Source: Paraburkholderia saeva (lineage in GTDB: Bacteria; Pseudomonadota; Gammaproteobacteria; Burkholderiales; Burkholderiaceae). Taken from it: a stretch of 64,000 nt of DNA. Position 1 is the first letter of the stretch; every line of letters starts with the position of its first letter. Positions 59,203 to 64,000 of the stretch are shown one piece after another. A program made the translations under genes and the position numbers. The DNA lies in assembly GCF_907164555.1 (NCBI RefSeq), contig NZ_CAJQZC010000003.1, positions 620,001 to 684,000 of the forward strand, written 5' to 3'. Below the pieces are notes generated by a model. It had not been told where the DNA came from and did not search any database. It was given only the letters and a program-made list of their open reading frames with translations.

Positions 59203-60324
59203 ATGAAAAGAAAAAAATTGGCATTACTAATGACATCGACGATAGCCATGCTTGCTGCCGGCGAAGTGCACGCGCAGTCGTCGCTGACGTTGTACGGGGT
59301 GATGGATGTGTTCGCGGGCTATCAGTCTGCGAATGTGGGCGGAAAGAGTACGTCGCTGTATGTACTGGGAAATAACGGCGAGTTGACGAGCCGCTGGGGC
59401 TTGCGCGGTTCGGAAGATATGGGCGGCGGGTACCGCACCACGTTTGATCTGGAAAACGGATTTGATCCGGGGACGGGAAAGCAGCAGAATCCGTATCGCT
59501 TCTTCGACCGTCAGGCGTGGGTGGGCGTCGCGGCGCCCTATGGCGAATTCAGGTTCGGCCGGCAAAATTCGCCGATGTTCGCATGGAGTGGAAATCTGGA
59601 TGCGTTTGGCGCGGCCACGTATGGCTCGGGCTTCAACAACTTCGCGAACTGGCAGGCGCGCGTCGACAACGACATCAGCTACATTTCACCGCGACTCTTC
59701 GGAACCCAGCTTGAAGCGCACTATTCCGTGGGCGGCCAGCCTGGGTCCCTCGCTGGAAACGCGGTCTATCAGATTGGCGTGCAATCCACCCAGGGCCCGG
59801 TCTATCTCGCCGCCGCCTACCTGAACGCAGCCAATGCGACAAACTCATTTCGTGTTCAGGAAATCATGGCGGGCGGTAACGTCGACTATGGCTGGGGGCG
59901 AATCTACCTCGGCTGGTTCAGGGCCAACGATGTGATTTCTGCCACGACCGGCAACGCACTGGCCAATCCCGCAGGCAAGTATGACCCGGCAACGGGCCCG
60001 GTCGGCAACACGCCGGGTGACTATCACACCACGTGGTCGCTCTCGGCCGATTACCGCTTCAGTCCGTTCCTGTCCGTGGGCGCTGGATATGCCTATATCA
60101 AGGACAGTTCGTCGCTCGGCAATGACGCAAGCCAGATGAGCGCGATCGTGAACTACGACCTTTCGAAAACGACCCGGCTGTATGGCGTCGTTTCGCGACT
60201 CAACAATGACAAGGGCGCGCAGTACAAGATGGCAGGCGCCAGTATCACGACAGGTACATTCCTGACGCCCGATCGTGGACAGAATGAAACGGGTGTGCAG
60301 ATCGGTCTGCGGCATCTGTTTTGA
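59203..60324 (+). CDS. Trimeric outer-membrane porin
   Basis: A 373-residue porin. The signal peptide ends GEVHA-QSS and the mature start SSLTLYGVMDVFAGYQ is the family hallmark. RWGLRGSEDMGGGYRTTFDLENG is the strand 2-3 region, and FFDRQAWVGVAAPYGEFRFGRQ is the conserved strand after loop 2. The end GVQIGLRHLF has the required terminal Phe. AGGAGA precedes ATG 59203. It follows the four-helix membrane protein gene closely, suggesting joint function in uptake. It is clearly related to the porin at 35468-36598 but has different loops. Confidence 0.95.
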   Translation: MKRKKLALLMTSTIAMLAAGEVHAQSSLTLYGVMDVFAGYQSANVGGKSTSLYVLGNNGELTSRWGLRGSEDMGGGYRTTFDLENGFDPGTGKQQNPYRFFDRQAWVGVAAPYGEFRFGRQNSPMFAWSGNLDAFGAATYGSGFNNFANWQARVDNDISYISPRLFGTQLEAHYSVGGQPGSLAGNAVYQIGVQSTQGPVYLAAAYLNAANATNSFRVQEIMAGGNVDYGWGRIYLGWFRANDVISATTGNALANPAGKYDPATGPVGNTPGDYHTTWSLSADYRFSPFLSVGAGYAYIKDSSSLGNDASQMSAIVNYDLSKTTRLYGVVSRLNNDKGAQYKMAGASITTGTFLTPDRGQNETGVQIGLRHLF

Positions 60325-60772
60325 TCAACGAATACGCCTGGGCAGCAAAGGAACGCTATCCGGACGTCGTAAAAGCCCCGCTTTAGAGGTCGCGCTGCTC
60401 GGGTAGCAGCGCGAGCTCGATCGCCAGCCAGCCGATATCGCGCAGTGCCAGGATTGCGCACGCCCGTTGCGAAAATTGTAGAACCCAATCTGTTTCTTTT
60501 ATCGACAGGAAATACGCCAGAATGGCTGATGCAGCGCAGTTTGTCCGGACTGGAAAGCGGCGAACAATTTTTAAAAAGGCCTCCTGCATTGATTTTTAGC
60601 GATTTGTGATCCCCTTGCAAACCGGTTATTCACTTGTTTTTTGGATGACGATTAACAGAAAATTTGGAATGCTAATGAAGATCCCCGTGAGGTCGAAGGC
60701 CATGCAGCGGAGCGGATAGCAGTGTGTCGCCGAAGGCATCAAGGCGCGCGCCGCATCACGCGGCGCGGCGCA
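60325..60772. other. Intergenic region after the porin gene, with a hairpin
   Basis: TCGCGCTGCT (60390-60399) and AGCAGCGCGA (60405-60414) form a perfect 10-bp stem with a 5-base loop, with no T tract. It is probably the 3' end of the porin transcript. Bases 60540-60690 are AT-rich. No coding gene is supported. Confidence 0.45.
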
Positions 60773-61291
60773 TTAACCCGCGCAGAGCATCTCGTTTGCG
60801 CCGGGTACAGACGCGACGTTCGTCGCGAATCCCGATGTCGACCGCGCTTCAAGCGGCGAAGTCATGAACACCGTGACGCGGCGCACGATCTGCCAGAATA
60901 CTTTTTCGAAGGCGCGTGACTGACCGGCTTCGCTCATGCCTTCCGCGAGCGGATCGGCAAAGTGCCAGCGAATCGAACGGGGCTCGCCAGGGAATGCCGG
61001 CGCATGGAATCCATCGACGCAATCGTCCAGCGCGATGACGAGGTCCATCCGCGGCGCCCAGTCACCTGTGAACTCGTGCCAGCTTTTGGGACTGAGAACA
61101 GCCAGGTCGGATACGCCTGGCCGCAGTTGTGCAATGGCAAGCGGATGCACCCGTGCCGCGGGCGTTGCACCCGCGCTGAATGCTTCGAACCGGTCGCCCG
61201 CCAGCTCGCGTAGCAACGCCTCGGCCATGATGCTGCGGGACGAATTCTCCCGACAGAGAAACAGCACCCTGTATTTTATGGTCACCCTCAT
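60773..61291 (-). CDS. Low-molecular-weight phosphatase / ArsC-type arsenate reductase-like protein
   Basis: A 172-residue protein of the LMW-PTP fold. The P-loop is LFLCRENSSRSIMAEALL with Cys13 and Arg19, the CX5R motif. A second Cys (91, in ALDDCVDG) and the FADPLAEG loop near 110-117 are those of thioredoxin-linked ArsC-like proteins rather than classical phosphatases, which have DPY. The usual arsenate-reductase partners ArsR and ArsB are not seen. A role in arsenate reduction or as a tyrosine phosphatase is open. Its C-terminal 40 residues resemble ArsC proteins fused in GntR-like operons of Burkholderia less clearly. ATG 61291 is preceded by TACGGGGT-like sequence on the minus strand. 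Confidence 0.78.
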   Translation of the reverse strand: MRVTIKYRVLFLCRENSSRSIMAEALLRELAGDRFEAFSAGATPAARVHPLAIAQLRPGVSDLAVLSPKSWHEFTGDWAPRMDLVIALDDCVDGFHAPAFPGEPRSIRWHFADPLAEGMSEAGQSRAFEKVFWQIVRRVTVFMTSPLEARSTSGFATNVASVPGANEMLCAG

Positions 61292-61545
61292 ACCCCGTTT
61301 TGCGCATTTTCTGGTTATGTGCGGGATTCTGCCGGGTCAGTTTTACATGCCGGCGACAGAAAGATGACCTGAGATAATTCTGCCGTCAATCCGGCCTTGT
61401 CCTTTCTGTTGAAGATTTCTGCCGGCGAGGCGCCGGGCCTGCGACCTGCGGGCCGGCCGGAACCCCCGCCGGCGTTGAGCCCTGAAGCCGTTCTGCCTGA
61501 ACGACGCATCTGATCTGGCGGCCACCCGGGCGTGGCCGCGGCCCG

Positions 61546-62706
61546 CTAGACCTGATTCGCCGCAGCCCCGATCCGCGTATGACTGACGGCCCGGGCGCCG
61601 GTGAGACAGACCACAAGCGCGGCGACGACGAGCACCCCGAGCGCAAGCCGCAAACCGACCACGCCCGCGCCGAAGCCGATCAGCGGCGGCCCGACCAGAA
61701 AGCCCGCATATCCGGCCGTCGCCGCCATCGATACGCCGATGGCCGGCGTCAGTGTCGAGCGGCCCGCCGCACTGAAAATCACCGGGACGATATTCGCGAG
61801 CCCCACGCCGACCATCGCGAAGCCGACGCACGCGGTCACGATGTTCGGCATGCCCAGCACGAGCGCGAGGCCGGCGGCAGCGATCAGACCGCCCGTCGCG
61901 ACCACGCGCGCCGGTCCGAAACGATGAACCGACACGTCGCCGATCACACGGCAGGCCGCCATCGAGAGCGCGAACGCGGAATAACCGAGCGCCGCCGTGC
62001 TGGCCTCGCCGGCGAGCGCCGAGCGCAGGTACACGGCGCTCCAGTCGGCCACCGCGCCTTCGACCATCATGCACAGGAACGCCAGCGCGGCGAGCTTCAG
62101 GACGCCGGCGTCGGGCAACGCGAATCCGCCGGCGGGCGCGCTCGAACGCGCGCCGACGTCGCGCAGCGCGAACAGGGCGGCACCCGCAACAAGTGCGCCG
62201 ATGAAGAGGTCCGGCAGTGCAAGGCCGCCCACGACGCCAATCCCTGCCTTCTGAAGCATGCCGCCCGACGCGGCGCCGAGCAGGCCGCCCGCGCTCCACG
62301 CCGCGTGGAACGACGACATGATCGGCGCGTGCCATTGCGCCTCGATCGAGCTGGCGTGTCCGTTCATGGAGACATCGAGCGCGCCGTTCGCCGCACCCAG
62401 CAGAAGGAGCACGAAACACAGTGTCGCGAGATTCGGCATGAGCGCCGGAAGCGGCAGTGCCATGACAAACGCGACGCCGAGCATCGCGGTCGCGCGGCCG
62501 CTGCCAAAGCGCGGCGCGAGCCGACCGGCGAGCGGCATCGCGACGATCGCGCCGAGCGCGAACGCGAAGAGCGCGATACCGAGCGCGGCGTCGCTGAGTG
62601 CGAGAGTTTCCTTGATGCGCGGGACTTCGACTGCCCACGCGCCAATCCCGAAGCCGTTGGCGAGGAACACCGCCAGCGTCGCAATACGTTCGTTGACGGG
62701 TTTCAT
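61546..62706 (-). CDS. MFS transporter (YbjJ-like)
   Basis: A 386-residue carrier with 12 predicted helices. ATLAVFLANGFGIGAWAVEVP in helix 1, then PRIKETLALSDAALGIALF and GANGALDVSMNGHASSIE are characteristic of the YbjJ/FucP-related efflux or sugar-type group. Substrate unknown. The start ATG 62706 overlaps the DeoR stop codon by four bases (ATGA), so its translation is coupled to the regulator and the two form one operon. Control by the DeoR protein through sugar-phosphate effectors is likely. A stem (61518-61539) just after the stop has no T tract. Confidence 0.9.
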   Translation of the reverse strand: MKPVNERIATLAVFLANGFGIGAWAVEVPRIKETLALSDAALGIALFAFALGAIVAMPLAGRLAPRFGSGRATAMLGVAFVMALPLPALMPNLATLCFVLLLLGAANGALDVSMNGHASSIEAQWHAPIMSSFHAAWSAGGLLGAASGGMLQKAGIGVVGGLALPDLFIGALVAGAALFALRDVGARSSAPAGGFALPDAGVLKLAALAFLCMMVEGAVADWSAVYLRSALAGEASTAALGYSAFALSMAACRVIGDVSVHRFGPARVVATGGLIAAAGLALVLGMPNIVTACVGFAMVGVGLANIVPVIFSAAGRSTLTPAIGVSMAATAGYAGFLVGPPLIGFGAGVVGLRLALGVLVVAALVVCLTGARAVSHTRIGAAANQV

Positions 62707-63497
62707 GAGGTGGCCACCATCACGGTATCGAACATGGCCCGGAGGCTTTCGAGACGCCCGGCCGGAAGATCCGCTTCGACAACCAGGAAGTCGATCGCGG
62801 AAGCCGGCGCGACGATGTACGGCGCAGCGGTCATCAGCTTCTCTGAGGTGGATGCGATCGCGACCTGGCCGCTCGCCTTCACCATCGCCCGCTTGAGTTC
62901 GGCCTCTTCGGGTTCGAACGCTGCGATGCCTTCGGTGGGGTCGAGCGCGCACGCGCCGAGAAAACACAGGTCGGCGCGGATCTGCTGGATCTGGAGCAGG
63001 GCGGTCGCACCGGTCGCGCCCGCGGTGCGCCGGCCGACGCGCCCGCCGATCAGGATCACGTCGAAGCCCGGCCGCTCCTGCATGCGCATGCACGCTTCCG
63101 CCGAGTTGGTGATGACGGTGAGGTCCGCGTTGTCCGGCAACGCCTGCGCGATCGCGACGTTGGTCGAACCCGCATCGAGAAAGACGATCTGCTTCGGCCG
63201 GACAAGTGACGCCGCGACACGCGCAAGACGCGCCTTGCGATCGACGCCCTCCTGCATCCGGACCGAGGCCGCCACGCCGGCAGGCGAGGTCAGGATCGCC
63301 CCGCCATAGACCCGCTTGCAGTGACCGGCGCTCGCGAGGTCGCGCAGATGGCGGCGCACGGTGTGTTCGGAAGTCTGAAGCTCGGTCGCGAGTTCGGAGG
63401 CGAGCACGCGGCCCTGCGCCTGAAGTCGCGCCAGAATCAGCCGTTGCCGTTCGTCCGGAAGAAGCCCTTCGATCGCGTCCTGCCGTGTTCGCTGCAT
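62703..63497 (-). CDS. DeoR-family transcriptional regulator
   Basis: A 264-residue DeoR/GlpR-type repressor. The HTH lies in residues about 15-70, with LPDERQRLILARLQAQGRV at its start and LATELQTSEHTVRRHLRDL. The effector domain has IVFLDAGSTNVAIAQAL, the loop that binds sugar phosphates, and LIGGRVGRRTAGATG. I prefer ATG 63497, with GGAGC six bases upstream, over one at 63554. It is cotranscribed with the MFS gene. Two copies of GAGCAAAA in its promoter region (63549-63576) are likely operator halves. Confidence 0.93.
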   Translation of the reverse strand: MQRTRQDAIEGLLPDERQRLILARLQAQGRVLASELATELQTSEHTVRRHLRDLASAGHCKRVYGGAILTSPAGVAASVRMQEGVDRKARLARVAASLVRPKQIVFLDAGSTNVAIAQALPDNADLTVITNSAEACMRMQERPGFDVILIGGRVGRRTAGATGATALLQIQQIRADLCFLGACALDPTEGIAAFEPEEAELKRAMVKASGQVAIASTSEKLMTAAPYIVAPASAIDFLVVEADLPAGRLESLRAMFDTVMVATS

Positions 63498-63548
63498 GGT
63501 CTTGCTCCGTTTTGCGCGCTTGCTCGAAACCGTGAATCGATCACAATA

Positions 63549-63576
63549 GAGCAAAATATATCGTAAACGAGCAAAA
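63549..63576 (-). promoter_or_regulatory. Direct repeats GAGCAAAA upstream of the DeoR gene
   Basis: GAGCAAAA occurs at 63549-63556 and 63569-63576, with starts 20 bp apart, about two helix turns. They are 52-79 bp before the DeoR start. DeoR-family operators are often such repeats, so they are candidates for autoregulation. Confidence 0.45.
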
Positions 63577-63590
63577 CGGACAACACGAAA

Positions 63591-63617
63591 GCGACTGGCT
63601 CCAGCGGAGCCAGTCGC
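63591..63617 (-). terminator. Perfect 12-bp stem after the DUF1488-like gene
   Basis: GCGACTGGCTCC (63591-63602) pairs exactly with GGAGCCAGTCGC (63606-63617) around a 3-base loop, 17 bp downstream of the minus-strand stop. Three T residues follow on the minus strand, so it is a likely terminator. Confidence 0.7.
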
Positions 63618-63634
63618 GAAGTTGAATGAATCCC

Positions 63635-63910
63635 TTAGTGCAGGACCGTCCTGAATTCTTCGAGACCCAGTCTGACCGGAGTCGACTGGAAGGACTTTCT
63701 GGTTTCCGCGACCCGGAGAATCTCGTAGAGCGCGTCTTCGAACGCGACGAGCAGGTCGGCGCGCCGCTTGCTGGCAGCGCCGCAGTAGGCCATCAACGCT
63801 TCCGCGCTCACTTCAAAAACCTGTACGCGGTCATCAAAACAGACACGAAAAGCGACCGTTGCGCACTCCGTTACGCACGGCCGGAACGCTTCATCAACAT
63901 ATACGGACAT
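63635..63910 (-). CDS. DUF1488-like small protein
   Basis: A 91-residue protein fitting the small DUF1488 family (about 85-90 residues). Visible features are an N-terminal strand with VAFRVCFDDRVQVFEVS, a central SAEALMAY helix and a C-terminal helix LLVAFEDALYEILRVA. DUF1488 proteins are common in Proteobacteria with no assigned function. ATG 63910 has GGGAG 6 bases upstream and begins MSVYVDEAF. The frame is open to 63979. It is a single gene followed by the 12-bp stem. No relation to the adjacent DeoR operon is evident. Bases 63911-64000 contain its promoter. Confidence 0.8.
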   Translation of the reverse strand: MSVYVDEAFRPCVTECATVAFRVCFDDRVQVFEVSAEALMAYCGAASKRRADLLVAFEDALYEILRVAETRKSFQSTPVRLGLEEFRTVLH

Positions 63911-64000
63911 GGCGATCTCCCAACACAGCTCTCCCGAGAGAACAGGATGACAGTCTGGTAAATCCAGTCTGTGGGACAACCGCCATTCGTCGCAAGGTCG

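Noticed and set aside
60390..60414. 10-bp stem after the porin as an intrinsic terminator
   Set aside because: It has no T tract on either strand, so I describe it only as a hairpin in the intergenic entry.
61518..61539. GCGGCCAC/GTGGCCGC stem after the YbjJ-like MFS gene
   Set aside because: No T tract follows on the minus strand; GC-rich stems of this size are frequent in this genome.
1..64000. tRNA genes, CRISPR arrays, insertion sequences or prophage genes
   Set aside because: I found no cloverleaf-like clusters, regularly spaced repeats, transposase motifs or phage structural genes in either strand.

Overview
The window reads as chromosome or megaplasmid DNA from a Burkholderia-group betaproteobacterium (Paraburkholderia, Caballeronia or Burkholderia). 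The grounds are GC-rich codon use, Burkholderia-type trimeric porins whose mature part begins QSS-TLYGV, a liu leucine-degradation operon beside a TetR gene, a gudP-gudD glucarate locus, a trans-3-hydroxyproline pair and a meta-cleavage gallate operon. I saw no rRNA, tRNA, CRISPR array, transposase or replication origin. The content is that of a soil or plant-associated generalist: regulators, porins, MFS carriers and short catabolic operons.

Layout. 1-1.8 kb: the 5' end of a PuuD-like gene, a gene-poor 950 bp stretch and an ankyrin-repeat protein. 1.8-8.6 kb: a TetR regulator divergent from liuABCD (isovaleryl-CoA dehydrogenase, both methylcrotonyl-CoA carboxylase subunits, methylglutaconyl-CoA hydratase), with a palindromic candidate operator between them. 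8.6-16 kb: minus-strand genes for a signal-less PhnD-like binding protein, a membrane desaturase, CDP-diacylglycerol diphosphatase, a GntR regulator, an amidase, a diiron ferritin-like protein and an FMN reductase. 16-20.8 kb: a promoter-terminator unit with no gene inside it, an autotransporter with an in-frame Thr-Pro hexanucleotide tract, and two unrecognised small proteins. 20.8-25 kb: ChaC, an aromatic-acid MFS carrier, two small unknowns and a strong minus-strand terminator. 25-30 kb: gudP-gudD plus two paralogous, divergent FadR-type regulators flanking a perfect 15-bp palindrome.

30.3-33.6 kb: a signalling module made of a periplasmic molybdopterin-oxidoreductase-fold protein without an obvious cofactor Cys, overlapped by a hybrid histidine kinase, and facing a regulator with BetR-type HTH and REC domains. 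34-37.6 kb: an FAD oxidoreductase, a porin, a C39-like papain-fold protein and a small basic protein behind a 30-bp palindrome. 37.8-41.4 kb: a Cys-rich secreted protein, a K+ channel with TrkA-N domain, then lhpH-lhpI, preceded by a coupled 16-codon leader frame. 41.6-51 kb: zwf, a LysR regulator, a YahK-type alcohol dehydrogenase with divergent AraC regulator, two VOC proteins, a tandem-PAS diguanylate cyclase, a D-2-hydroxyacid dehydrogenase and OsmC. 51.6-58.1 kb: a gallate operon (dioxygenase, MFS carrier, LigJ-type hydratase, LigK-type aldolase, cytosolic ModA-like protein) converging on a LysR regulator with two HTH domains. 58.6-64 kb: a small membrane protein with a porin, a low-Mr phosphatase/ArsC-like protein, a DeoR-MFS operon with direct-repeat operators, and a DUF1488-like protein.

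The operons feed central metabolism: leucine to acetyl-CoA and acetoacetate, gallate to pyruvate and oxaloacetate, glucarate toward 2-oxoglutarate through genes not in the window, and trans-3-hydroxyproline to proline. Most carry their own regulator nearby.
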